64,000 nt of DNA from CAVQGZ01 sp942491665 (GTDB lineage Bacteria; Actinomycetota; Actinomycetes; Jiangellales; Jiangellaceae). The DNA lies in assembly GCA_942491665.1 (NCBI GenBank), contig CALOBR010000013.1, positions 1 to 64,000 of the forward strand, written 5' to 3'. The notes under the pieces were generated by a model, which was given only the letters and a program-made list of their open reading frames with translations, made no database searches and had not been told where the DNA came from. Positions 50,602 through 58,565 of this stretch are shown here, in pieces. A program made the translations under genes and the position numbers. The number at the start of each line of letters is the position of its first letter. The first letter of the stretch is position 1.

Positions 50602-51750
50602 ATGATCGACGACCTGAGCCCATCGGTCGGCGACGACCCTCAGGTGATGCTGGCAACGGCGAGCGACGCCCTGCTCGATGACCTGCTGCGGCTGTGCGCT
50701 GCGGCGGGTGCCACCCCGGTGGTGGCCGCCGATCCGGTAATGGCCCGCAGGTGGTGGGGCCACGCGTCGCTGATCGTGGTCGGCGACGACCTGGCCGCGC
50801 ACCTGGCGCCCCCGGTGGCCCGGCGCAGCGCCGTCGTGGTGCTCACGCGTACCAAGGCCGACCCAGGTCTGTACCAGCAGGCGATGGCACTGGGCGCGGA
50901 GCAGGTGGTCACCCTGCGCGACGACGAGGACTGGCTGGTGGAGCAGATGGGAGTCGCCGGCGACGGTCATGCGCGGGCAGCCGTCGTCGCTGTCGTCGGC
51001 TGCCGGGGCGGGGCCGGTACGTCGACCTTGATGGCGGCTGTGGGTCGCCAGGCGGTGGCCGAACGGTTGTCGTGCGCCCTGGTCGACGCCGACCCGGGCG
51101 GTGCAGACCTGGATCTGCTGCTCGACATGGCTGGTGAGCCCGGTCTGCGGTGGGACGACCTGGCCGAGGCGAGCGGCCGGCTTCCGGCGTCCACGCTGGC
51201 CGCCGCCCTGCCACGCAACGACGGCCTCGCGCTTCTGTGCGCGCGCGACGCCGCCACGGCGCGACGCGCGACCTTGCCCCAGGTCGTCGTGGCGACCGGA
51301 GTCGAGGTCTCGCCGGCGCCCCCGCCTGCGATGACGGCAGTGCTCGGCGCGTTGGCCCGTGGATTCGACCTTGTGCTCGTCGACGTGCCGCGCGGGCTCC
51401 CACCCACGGCGAGTCCGGCCCTCGCCCTCGCTGACCTCGTGCTCGTGAGCACGACCGCCGACCTGCGCGGGGTGGCAGCGGGGCGGCGGGTCGTGGCCGC
51501 ACTGGACGACCACGGGCCTCCTCTGCGGCTGGTAGTGCGTACCGGGCGCTCCGGCAGCGCCGACCCCGACCAGGTCGCCCACTGGTTGGGCGTGCCGCTG
51601 GCCGCTCGAGTGCCCTACGACCAGAAGGTCGCTGCTGACGGCGACCGGGGAGAGCTCGTGGTGCGCTCGTCCCTGCGACGGGCATCGCGGGCTGTGCTGG
51701 CCGAGGTGGCGCAGGTGGGTGGTCGCGTGCCGATCGGGACGCACACGTGA
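50602..51750 (+). CDS. ssd: Septum site-determining protein Ssd, MinD/ParA-like
   Basis: 382 residues. An N-terminal receiver-like domain (QVMLATASDALLDDLLRLCAAAG) is followed by a MinD-like fold with VAVVGCRGGAGTSTLMAAVGRQ (from about 131), ALVDADPGGADLDLLLD and LVLVDVPRGLPPTAS. The P-loop lacks both Lys residues of the deviant Walker A. Rv3660c, the M. tuberculosis counterpart, affects septation; the gene is always upstream of tad pilus ATPase genes. ATG 50602 is chosen for GGAGG seven or eight bases upstream; GTG 50587 is possible. Overlaps tadA by four bases. Confidence 0.9.
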   Translation: MIDDLSPSVGDDPQVMLATASDALLDDLLRLCAAAGATPVVAADPVMARRWWGHASLIVVGDDLAAHLAPPVARRSAVVVLTRTKADPGLYQQAMALGAEQVVTLRDDEDWLVEQMGVAGDGHARAAVVAVVGCRGGAGTSTLMAAVGRQAVAERLSCALVDADPGGADLDLLLDMAGEPGLRWDDLAEASGRLPASTLAAALPRNDGLALLCARDAATARRATLPQVVVATGVEVSPAPPPAMTAVLGALARGFDLVLVDVPRGLPPTASPALALADLVLVSTTADLRGVAAGRRVVAALDDHGPPLRLVVRTGRSGSADPDQVAHWLGVPLAARVPYDQKVAADGDRGELVVRSSLRRASRAVLAEVAQVGGRVPIGTHT

Positions 51751-52892
51751 ACGACCCCTTGCTGGAGCAGGTGCGCGATCGCCTCGTGCGGGCGGGCAGC
51801 CCACCGAGCGAGACCGCGGTGGCGCGTGCGGTGCGCGACGTCGGGGCGGTGCTGGGGCCAGACTCCGTGCTGGGGCTGGCTCGCCGGCTGCGCGACGACC
51901 TGGTCGGGACCGGTCCGCTCGAACCTCTGCTCGCCGATCCCCGCGTGAGCGACGTGGTCGTGAACGGCCCGCACCAGGTGCTCGTCGACCGTGGCAGCGG
52001 GCTCGAGCCCACTGACGTGCGCTTCGGTGACGCCGAGGAGGTGCGTCGGCTCGCCGTGCGCCTCGCCGGGGCGGTCGGGCGGCGCCTGGACGACGCCGTG
52101 CCCTGGGTGGACGCCGCGCTGCCGGACGGCACGCGGTTGCACGCGGTGCTGCCGCCGATCGCCCCGGACGGCCCGCTGATCTCGCTGCGCGTGCTCGGCC
52201 ACCGCACGCCCGACCTCGACGACCTGGTCGCCACCGGCAGCGTGCCGGAGTCGCTCCTTGCGACCCTGCGCCAGGTGATCGAGCGACGCCTGTCGTTCCT
52301 GGTGACCGGAGGCACCGGGGTGGGCAAGACGACCGTGCTCGGCGCGCTGCTCTCCCTCGTCGACTCGCGTGAGCGCCTCGTGCTGGTCGAAGACACCCGC
52401 GAGCTGCGGCCCCGCCACCCGCACGCCGTCAGCCTGGTCACCCGCGCTGCGAACGTCGAGGGAGCCGGCGCCGTCGGGTTGGATGACTTGGTGCGCCAGG
52501 CGCTGCGCATGCGCCCGGACCGCCTCGTGGTGGGGGAGGTGCGCGGACGTGAGGTAGTTGACCTGCTCGCAGCACTCAACACCGGCCACGAGGGCGGGTG
52601 CGGCACCATCCACGCCAACGCCAGCCGCGACGTCCCGGCCCGACTGGAGGCGCTGGGGCTGGCTGCCGGGCTGGACCGGGCCGCCGTGCACAGTCAGGCG
52701 GCCGCTGGCCTGCACCTGGTGCTGCACCTGACCCGCACGAGGGGACGACGTCGGCTGAGCGAGGTGGCCGTGCTGACCCGTCGCGACGCCGAGGTGGCCG
52801 TGGAGCCTGCGGTCGTGGTCGACCCCGACGGAACGGTGTACCCCGGACCTGCCGCCGACCGGCTGTCGGCCCTGGTGCAGGGGCTGGCGTGA
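51747..52892 (+). CDS. TadA/CpaF-family pilus assembly or secretion ATPase
   Basis: Powers assembly of Flp-type pili. 381 residues with an N-terminal domain (DPRVSDVVVNGPHQVLVDRGSGL), Walker A GGTGVGKTTVLGALL, the Asp box VEDTRELRPRHPHAVSL, Walker B-like LRMRPDRLVVGEVRGREV and the His box GHEGGCGTIHANAS. All catalytic motifs are intact. GTG start inside the ssd stop codon. Corresponds to Rv3659c. Confidence 0.93.
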   Translation: MNDPLLEQVRDRLVRAGSPPSETAVARAVRDVGAVLGPDSVLGLARRLRDDLVGTGPLEPLLADPRVSDVVVNGPHQVLVDRGSGLEPTDVRFGDAEEVRRLAVRLAGAVGRRLDDAVPWVDAALPDGTRLHAVLPPIAPDGPLISLRVLGHRTPDLDDLVATGSVPESLLATLRQVIERRLSFLVTGGTGVGKTTVLGALLSLVDSRERLVLVEDTRELRPRHPHAVSLVTRAANVEGAGAVGLDDLVRQALRMRPDRLVVGEVRGREVVDLLAALNTGHEGGCGTIHANASRDVPARLEALGLAAGLDRAAVHSQAAAGLHLVLHLTRTRGRRRLSEVAVLTRRDAEVAVEPAVVVDPDGTVYPGPAADRLSALVQGLA

Positions 52893-53737
52893 CCAGCGCG
52901 GCCCTGGCTGGTGCCCTGGCGGCGGCCGGCGGTGTCGTGCTGCTGCGCCGCGGCCCGGGTCGCGGCCAGACGGCCGCGAGGCCGCGACCGTCTGGCCCGC
53001 GGCGAGCCGGCTCAGCCCACGGGCAGGCCTCGCGGTGGGCCGGCAGGCCAGCGGCGATGGCAGCGGCGGCAGTGCTCGCGATGACGGCAGCGGCCCTCGC
53101 CGTGCTTCGGGCCGGTGTCGGACCGGTTGCACTGGTGGCGGGCGCTGGGGCGGTGAGCGCTGTGGCGGCTGAGCGGGCCCGCACACGCCGCGCGGCCCGG
53201 CGGCAGGCCACCGCCGAACGCGTCGAGGAGTGCGTCGCCGTGCTGGCCGCTGAGCTCAGCGCCGGCCGATCCGCGCCTGACGCCCTGGCCGGCGCGGCGT
53301 CGGTCGCTCCCGCGCTCGTTGCGCCAGCCGCGCGGGCGGCAGCCCTGGGTGGCGACCCCACCGCGGCGTTGCGGGCCGCGGCCGATGCCCCAGGCGCCGA
53401 CACGATGCGCGACGTGGCGGCCGCGTGGTCGGTGGCCCAGTCCACTGGTGCTCCACTGGCCGACCTGCTGGGCCGTGCCGCCGTGCGGGCGCAGGACGAC
53501 CTGGTGACCGGACGGGAGGTCGAGGAGCAGCTCGCCCCGGTGCGTGCCACGGCCCGGGTGCTCGCTGTCCTGCCGGCCATGGGGGTGCTGCTGGGTGCCG
53601 GTCTCGGCGTCGACGTCGTCTCCCTGCTGCTGCGCACCGGCTGGGGCCAGCTGTGCCTGCTGGGGGCCGTCACCCTGGTGGCCGTTGGTCTGTGGGTGCT
53701 CGAACGAGTGGCCGATCGGGCTCGGCGGGCCCTGTGA
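52889..53737 (+). CDS. TadB-like pilus assembly membrane protein
   Basis: 282 residues, type II secretion system F-domain family. Two N-terminal and two C-terminal helices flank a cytoplasmic part with ECVAVLAAELSAGRSAPDAL and VQSTGAPLADLLGR-like sequence (AQSTGAPLADLL). Lies between the ATPase and TadC genes with four-base overlaps on both sides. Its many Ala, Arg and Gly residues reflect the base composition. Confidence 0.87.
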   Translation: MTSAALAGALAAAGGVVLLRRGPGRGQTAARPRPSGPRRAGSAHGQASRWAGRPAAMAAAAVLAMTAAALAVLRAGVGPVALVAGAGAVSAVAAERARTRRAARRQATAERVEECVAVLAAELSAGRSAPDALAGAASVAPALVAPAARAAALGGDPTAALRAAADAPGADTMRDVAAAWSVAQSTGAPLADLLGRAAVRAQDDLVTGREVEEQLAPVRATARVLAVLPAMGVLLGAGLGVDVVSLLLRTGWGQLCLLGAVTLVAVGLWVLERVADRARRAL

Positions 53738-54465
53738 CCTGGGTGGTCGTCCTGGTTCTCACGCTGGGTGTGCTGCTGCTCGGGCGAGCCCCGGCGCGCT
53801 TCGTCCGACTACGGTCGCCGACACGACCAGGCAGTGCCACCGGCCCACCGCTGGCTCGCCCGCTCGCCTGGTGGGCCAGCGGTGGGCTGCTGGCCCTCAC
53901 GCTGGTCGTGTGGCTGCCCTCCGGGCCAGGGCTGCTTCTGGCGGCGGCGTCGGTGGCGCTCGTCGGGATGGTCGGCCCGCGGGTGCTTGCGGGCGTCGAG
54001 GGCCGCCGGGCCCGGCTGGGCGTCCCGAGCGCCGACGTCGCCCTGTCCGCCGACCTCGTCGCGGCGAGCCTGGCGGCCGGCGTGCCGTTGATGAGCGCAG
54101 CCAGTGCCACCGGCGCCGCTGTCGGCGGTCCGGTGGGTGAGCTGCTCGCGCAGGCGGCACGCCGTCACCGCGTCGGGGCCGACCCGGCTGCGGCGCTCGT
54201 CGGGTTGACGGGCGATCCCGCCACCGCTCGCCTGGGCCGGGCCATCCTCCGGTCCACCGAGTCGGGGATGTCGCCGGTGCACGTCCTGCAGGCCGCTGCC
54301 ACCGCTGAGCGGGGCAGGCGGCGCGCCGACCGGGTGTCGCGCGCGAGGGCTGCGGGCAGCCTCGCCGCGCTGCCCGTCGGGCTCTTCTTCCTGCCGGCCT
54401 TCGTCCTTCTCGCCGTGGTGCCCGTGGTGGTCGGGGCGTTGTCCACCGTCATCACGACTGGGTGA
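53734..54465 (+). CDS. TadC-like pilus assembly membrane protein
   Basis: 243 residues, second T2SSF-domain protein of the locus. Helices at the N-terminus (VTWVVVLVLTLGVLLLG), middle and C-terminus (LPVGLFFLPAFVLLAVVPVVVG) surround ADLVAASLAAGVPLMSAASATG and LRSTESGMSPVHVLQAAA. With TadB it forms the inner-membrane platform for pilin extrusion. Last gene of the ssd-tadABC transcript. Confidence 0.86.
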   Translation: MTWVVVLVLTLGVLLLGRAPARFVRLRSPTRPGSATGPPLARPLAWWASGGLLALTLVVWLPSGPGLLLAAASVALVGMVGPRVLAGVEGRRARLGVPSADVALSADLVAASLAAGVPLMSAASATGAAVGGPVGELLAQAARRHRVGADPAAALVGLTGDPATARLGRAILRSTESGMSPVHVLQAAATAERGRRRADRVSRARAAGSLAALPVGLFFLPAFVLLAVVPVVVGALSTVITTG

Positions 54466-54503
54466 GTCGACCGACCGGGTGCCCACAGGGCCACGAGCCC
54501 GGT

Positions 54504-54519
54504 GTGTCGTCCCCAGCGC
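54504..54519 (+). promoter_or_regulatory. Shared 16-base element, copy 2 (upstream of the pilin gene)
   Basis: gtgtcgtccccagcgc, identical to the copy before ssd, with cacagg 20 bases upstream (54484-54489). It lies 109 bases before the pilin start. Confidence 0.45.
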
Positions 54520-54627
54520 CAGATATGGCCCGTGACCTGTCGTCTTGTGCGGCGCAGTCTCGGGGACGTCCCGATTCCTTCGAGACCCGCACCGGCCGGT
54601 CGCCGGGCAACCACAAGGAGGAACCGC

Positions 54628-54819
54628 ATGAACAGTGTGGTCACCGCCGTCCAGCAGCGAGCGCTCGACGAGAGCGGCATGACGACGGCCGAGTACGCCG
54701 TCGGCACGGTCGCGACGTGTGGGGCGGGGGGTCTGCTCTTCAAGCTGCTCACCAGCGACAGCTTCATGGACCTGCTGCGCAGCATCTTCGGCAACGCGCT
54801 CGGTCCGTTCCTGGGATGA
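54628..54819 (+). CDS. DUF4244 Flp-pilin-like peptide
   Basis: 63 residues: short charged lead MNSVVTAVQQRALDESGMTTAEYAVGT, then a hydrophobic segment (VATCGAGGLLFKLL) and the end FMDLLRSIFGNALGPFLG. The GMTTAEYA sequence resembles the Gly-(X)4-Glu-Tyr processing and assembly site of Flp pilins, where cleavage after Gly would leave Glu at +5. A strong AAGGAGGA lies five bases before the ATG, suiting a highly made structural subunit. No prepilin peptidase gene is nearby. Overlaps the next gene by ATGA. Confidence 0.88.
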   Translation: MNSVVTAVQQRALDESGMTTAEYAVGTVATCGAGGLLFKLLTSDSFMDLLRSIFGNALGPFLG

Positions 54820-55235
54820 CACGTCTGCACGCGGCGCACCAGGCGGGGGCCGACCCCCGCCTGGTGCGGCAGGCGCGTTCACGGCGGCAGCGCGGGATGG
54901 TGACCGTCGAGACAGCGCTCGCCGTCCCGGCGCTGCTCGTGGCCGGGCTGTGCGCGGCCGCCGTCCCCGGCGTGGTGGCGGGTCAGATCGCTTGCGGCGA
55001 CGCTGCCCGGGAGGCGGCGTTGATGGTCGCGCGGGACCTGCCGCGGGCGCAGGCCACCCGCCTTGCGTCGTCTGTCGCGCCGGAAGGGGCCGACGTGGTG
55101 GTCGGCACACAGGGCCGGTTCGTACAGGTCACGGTGGGGGCGACGCTGCGGCCCCTTCCTGGCCCGTTCGCCGCGGTCGTCGGTGTGCCGGTGAGCGCGT
55201 CCGCCGTGGCGCTTCGCGAGCCGGGCATGCCGTGA
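54816..55235 (+). CDS. TadE-like minor pilin protein
   Basis: 139 residues. RRQRGMVTVETALAVPALLVAGLCAAAVPGV carries the TadE motif with Glu five residues after the Gly, followed by a membrane helix; the rest is an extracytoplasmic domain. Probably an accessory pseudopilin. Corresponds to Rv3655c by position. Coupled to the pilin gene and the next gene by four-base overlaps. Confidence 0.83.
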   Translation: MTRLHAAHQAGADPRLVRQARSRRQRGMVTVETALAVPALLVAGLCAAAVPGVVAGQIACGDAAREAALMVARDLPRAQATRLASSVAPEGADVVVGTQGRFVQVTVGATLRPLPGPFAAVVGVPVSASAVALREPGMP

Positions 55236-55651
55236 GCCGCGCCCGAGCCGGTCACACCCGTGGCGCCCGGCGCGTGGATGGCGGGGAGCGAGGGTCGAGC
55301 ACCGTGCTGGCGGTCGTGCTCATGGCGGGGGTGCTGGTCGTGGCCGTCGTCGCGGGGGCGTGGGCGGGCGTCGTCGGTGCCCGGCATCGCGCCGCGACCG
55401 CCGCCGACCTGTCAGCCCTGGCTGCCGCACAGGCGCATGTGCGGGGCCAGGCGCCCTGCGCAGCGGCCATCGCAGTGGCGGGGCGCAACAGGGTCGACGT
55501 CGTCGCCTGCGGGGCCGCCGGCGGGGCTGTGCGGGTCGCGGTCGCTGTGCCCGTAGAGATTGAGGTGCTGGGCCGGTCGTGGCCGGTGTCGGTACGTCGC
55601 GAGGCCTGGGCCGGCCCGGTCAGCCCGGGGACTGGCTCAGCAGCGTGGTGA
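55232..55651 (+). CDS. TadE/TadG-like secreted protein (Rv3654c type)
   Basis: 139 residues. GGERGSSTVLAVVLMAGVLVVAVVAGAWAGVV forms the helix after a Gly-Ser-Ser-Thr lead, then RHRAATAADLSALAAAQAH, the helical segment typical of TadG/helicase-neighbour proteins, and two Cys (GQAPCAAAIAVAGRNRVDVVAC) that may form a disulfide. It ends by overlapping the convergent helicase gene by 32 bases, which keeps the whole locus compact. Confidence 0.82.
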   Translation: MSRARAGHTRGARRVDGGERGSSTVLAVVLMAGVLVVAVVAGAWAGVVGARHRAATAADLSALAAAQAHVRGQAPCAAAIAVAGRNRVDVVACGAAGGAVRVAVAVPVEIEVLGRSWPVSVRREAWAGPVSPGTGSAAW

Positions 55652-57905
55652 GCAGCACGACGGCCCCGGCCTTGTCCAAGGGTGAGTTGCCGTTGCCGCA
55701 CTTCGGGCTCTGCACACACGACGGGCACCCCTGCTCGCACGGGCAGGCCCCGATGGCGTCACGGGTGGCCGTCAGCCACTCGACCATCGCGTCGTACCCG
55801 CGAGCGGCGAACCCGGCGCCGCCCGGCGCCGCGTCGTGCACCACGACCGTCAGCCGGTCGGTGTCGGGATGGCGAGCGGTCGAGACTCCCCCGACGTCCC
55901 ATCGGTCACAGGTCGCGAACAGGGGGAGCATCCCGATCGAGGCATGCTCGGCGGCGTGCGCTGCACCGGGCAGCCGGCGGGCGGGCATGCCAGTGGACGC
56001 AACGAGCTCGTCGGGCAGCGTCCACCAGCACCCAGCCGTGCGAAGCCGCTGCTCGGGCATGTCCAGCGCGACCTCGGCCAGCACGGCGCCGCTGCTCGGG
56101 TGCCGCTTCTGGTAGCCGATCACCTGGCTGGTCACGTCCACGACCCCGATCGCGACCTCGGCGTCGCCCCACCGCCGAGACGCCTGCTCGGCCACGATGC
56201 GTACTTGCGTGACGCTACGAGCCTGGGTCGTGTGGTCAGGTGCCGCAGCCACGAGCAGGGTCACGCTCTCGTCGAGGTCGAGATCGGTCACCACGAACAC
56301 CGCCCCCTGGTGGACGTAGACCGCCCCCGGGTGAACCGTCGCGGGTGCCCGACCCGCGTCGACGGTGCCCAGCAGACGGCCGGTGTCGACCTCGACGAGT
56401 CGCACCGGGGCCCCGCTGCCCCCGCGGATGTCGGTGCCCTGGGCGGGTCGCTCGCGACGCGGCCAGTACCAGCCGTCCGCGCGCCTGCGCAAGGTGCCGG
56501 CAGCAGTGAGCTCGTCGATCACCGTCACCACGTCTGGCGGGAGCGCGGCGACTTCCTCGGCCCGCCACGGCGCCTCCGCCGCTGCCGCGCACACCTGCGG
56601 CGCCACCACGAACGGGTTGGCCGGGTCGATGACGGTGCGTTCCAACGGAGCCCCGATCAGCACGTCCGGATGGGCGGCGACGTACTGCTCCAACGGGTCA
56701 GCGCCGGCCAGGAACACCGCCAGCGACCCGCGTGCGCCGCGCCCGGCCCGTCCGGCCTGCTGCCAGAACCCCGCCCGCGTGCCCGGCCAGCCGCTGACGA
56801 CGACGGCGTCCATCCCGGCGATGTCCACGCCCAGCTCGAGGGCGGTCGTGGCCGCGACCCCGGCCAGCTCGCCAGTGCGCAGCCGGCGCTCGATGAGCCG
56901 GCGCTCGTCAGGCAGGTACCCCGAGCGGTAGGCCGCCACCTGCGCGTCGCTCCCGGCGCGGCGCAGCGCCGTGCTCGTGTCGGCGGCGACCGACTCGGTC
57001 GCCTGTCGCGAGCGCAGGAACGCGATGGTCTGGTGGCCTCCCCCGCACAGCTCGCTCAGCAGGCCCACGGTCGCGTCGTGCCGCCCGTGGCTCGTGCCTG
57101 CCCGGGTGGTGTCGGCCAGCAGCACGTCCGTGGGCCCAGTGGGGGAGGAATCTGTGGTCACTGCCGTCAACGCTCGCCCGGCCAGTCGTCGCCCGGTGTC
57201 GGCCGGGTCGGCCATGGTCGCCGAGAGCAGCAGCACCCGCGGGTCGGCGCCGTAGACCGCCGCGACCCGCTGCAGCCGGCGCAGCACCCAGGCTACGTGC
57301 GAGCCGAACAGGCCGCGGTAGTGGTGCGACTCGTCCACCACCACCAGCCCTAGTCGTCCGAACAGCTCGGCCCAGCGGCGATGGCTGGGCAGCAGGGAGC
57401 GGTGCAGCATGTCGGGGTTGGTGAGCACGACGTCGGCGTGCTGGCGGGCCCAGTCGCGCTCCTCGCGAGTGGAGTCCCCGTCCACCACCGCTGCCCGCGC
57501 GCCGGGAACGGCCAGCCTTTCGATGGCGGCAGCCTGGTCGGCGGCCAATGCCTTGGTCGGGGCGAGGTACAGCGTGCTGCCCCGCGGACGTCCCGTGGCC
57601 GCTCGGGCCGCGGTGAGCGCCGGCAGCAGGTAGGCCAGTGACTTGCCCGACGCCGTCCCGGTGGCGAGCACCACGTCGCTGCCGTTCCAGACAAGGTCCG
57701 CGGCCTGCGCCTGGTGCCGCCAGAGCCGAACGACCCCGGCGGCGGCGATGTGCTCGCGCACGACCGGGTCGACCCATGCCGGCCACGGGGCCGTCGTCGC
57801 GTCGCGTGCCGGTCGGACGGTGTGGCACGTGAGGCCGTCGCCGAGCACGTCGCGAGCGACGTCGGTCGCTGTGGTGGCCACGACGCCCCCAGTTGCTTCA
57901 CCCAC
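55620..57905 (-). CDS. MrfA/YprA-type DEAD/DEAH-box helicase with DUF1998
   Basis: 761 residues. Walker A region LATGTASGKSLAYLLP, motif Ia TLYLAPTKALAADQ, motif II VVVDESHHYRG (DESH), motif III LLSATMADP, motif VI QQAGRAGRGARGS. The C-terminal DUF1998 has four Cys (CPCEQGCPSCVQSPKC) that bind zinc in MrfA. B. subtilis MrfA is a 3'-5' helicase in mitomycin C repair; Rv3649 is the mycobacterial counterpart. GTG at 57905 is used; GTG at 57881, with GGGGG upstream, is the alternative. Confidence 0.92.
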   Translation of the reverse strand: MGEATGGVVATTATDVARDVLGDGLTCHTVRPARDATTAPWPAWVDPVVREHIAAAGVVRLWRHQAQAADLVWNGSDVVLATGTASGKSLAYLLPALTAARAATGRPRGSTLYLAPTKALAADQAAAIERLAVPGARAAVVDGDSTREERDWARQHADVVLTNPDMLHRSLLPSHRRWAELFGRLGLVVVDESHHYRGLFGSHVAWVLRRLQRVAAVYGADPRVLLLSATMADPADTGRRLAGRALTAVTTDSSPTGPTDVLLADTTRAGTSHGRHDATVGLLSELCGGGHQTIAFLRSRQATESVAADTSTALRRAGSDAQVAAYRSGYLPDERRLIERRLRTGELAGVAATTALELGVDIAGMDAVVVSGWPGTRAGFWQQAGRAGRGARGSLAVFLAGADPLEQYVAAHPDVLIGAPLERTVIDPANPFVVAPQVCAAAAEAPWRAEEVAALPPDVVTVIDELTAAGTLRRRADGWYWPRRERPAQGTDIRGGSGAPVRLVEVDTGRLLGTVDAGRAPATVHPGAVYVHQGAVFVVTDLDLDESVTLLVAAAPDHTTQARSVTQVRIVAEQASRRWGDAEVAIGVVDVTSQVIGYQKRHPSSGAVLAEVALDMPEQRLRTAGCWWTLPDELVASTGMPARRLPGAAHAAEHASIGMLPLFATCDRWDVGGVSTARHPDTDRLTVVVHDAAPGGAGFAARGYDAMVEWLTATRDAIGACPCEQGCPSCVQSPKCGNGNSPLDKAGAVVLLTTLLSQSPG

Positions 57906-57973
57906 ACCTGCAGTGTCCCCGCGTGGTTGAATGCTGGCGAGCTCGATGTTACCGACGGTATGGGGGAGTACGC

Positions 57974-58336
57974 GTGGACCTGGGAGTCGTCACCGAGCAG
58001 GTTCACGGTGGATGGATGGTCGAGGTGTCCGGCGAGGTCGACCTGCACACTGCCCCCCAGCTTCGCGCGGCTCTGGAGTCCGCGGTGAGCGCCGCGGGCG
58101 ACGCCGACGGCGCCGCCGTGCTGGTCGACCTCAGCGACGTCGGATTCATGGACTCCACCGGGCTCGGCGAGCTCGTCGGCGCGCACCGGGCGCTGGAACG
58201 CAGCGGCTCGCAGCTGCACCTCGCGGTCGGCAACGAGCGGGTCGCCCGCTTGCTGTCGATCACCGGCCTGGACGAGGTGCTGCCGACGCACCCGGACCGT
58301 GCGAGCGGGTTGGCCGTCCTCGCCGCCACCGACTGA
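57974..58336 (+). CDS. Anti-sigma factor antagonist (STAS domain)
   Basis: 120 residues making one STAS domain: VDLGVVTEQVHGGWMVEVSG, then DLSDVGFMDSTGLGELVGAHRAL with the phosphorylatable Ser61. Such proteins free sigma factors by binding an RsbW-type kinase, but no kinase or sigma factor gene is in the window. GTG 57974 has GGGGGAG five bases upstream. Divergent from the helicase gene. Rv3687c-like RsfB proteins are comparable in size. Confidence 0.87.
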   Translation: MDLGVVTEQVHGGWMVEVSGEVDLHTAPQLRAALESAVSAAGDADGAAVLVDLSDVGFMDSTGLGELVGAHRALERSGSQLHLAVGNERVARLLSITGLDEVLPTHPDRASGLAVLAATD

Positions 58337-58349
58337 GGGCGCTGCAGTG

Positions 58350-58385
58350 GGGGCCGCACTCCGCTGAGTCAGCGCACACGGCCCC
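58350..58385 (+). terminator. Nested hairpin after the STAS gene
   Basis: Outer arms GGGGCCG (58350-58356) and CGGCCCC (58379-58385) enclose an inner palindrome CGCTGAGTCAGCG (58362-58374). It begins 14 bases after the stop codon. No T tract. Confidence 0.45.
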
Positions 58386-58439
58386 GGGCTCGGGGGATTT
58401 GGTCCCTAGCGCGCGACCGGAGCACTGACAGACATTACG

Positions 58440-58445
58440 TACACT
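58440..58445 (+). promoter_or_regulatory. Possible -10 element of hppA
   Basis: TACACT in the 229-base gap before hppA would start a transcript near 58452 with a leader of about 114 bases. No clear -35. Confidence 0.3.
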
Positions 58446-58565
58446 TCCGCCGACCCTCGCAGGGTGATGCGGGCCGGGACGTGACTGTCTGGCCGGTGCC
58501 CACCTCGTGAGCACCGGCGAAGCAGCCAGCCACGAGGCGAGACCAGCCGAACGCAAGGAGGATGC

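Noticed and set aside
50909..53186. Two long minus-strand frames across ssd and tadA
   Set aside because: Pro/Arg/Ser-rich shadows without motifs or a ribosome site, opposite genes with complete catalytic motifs.
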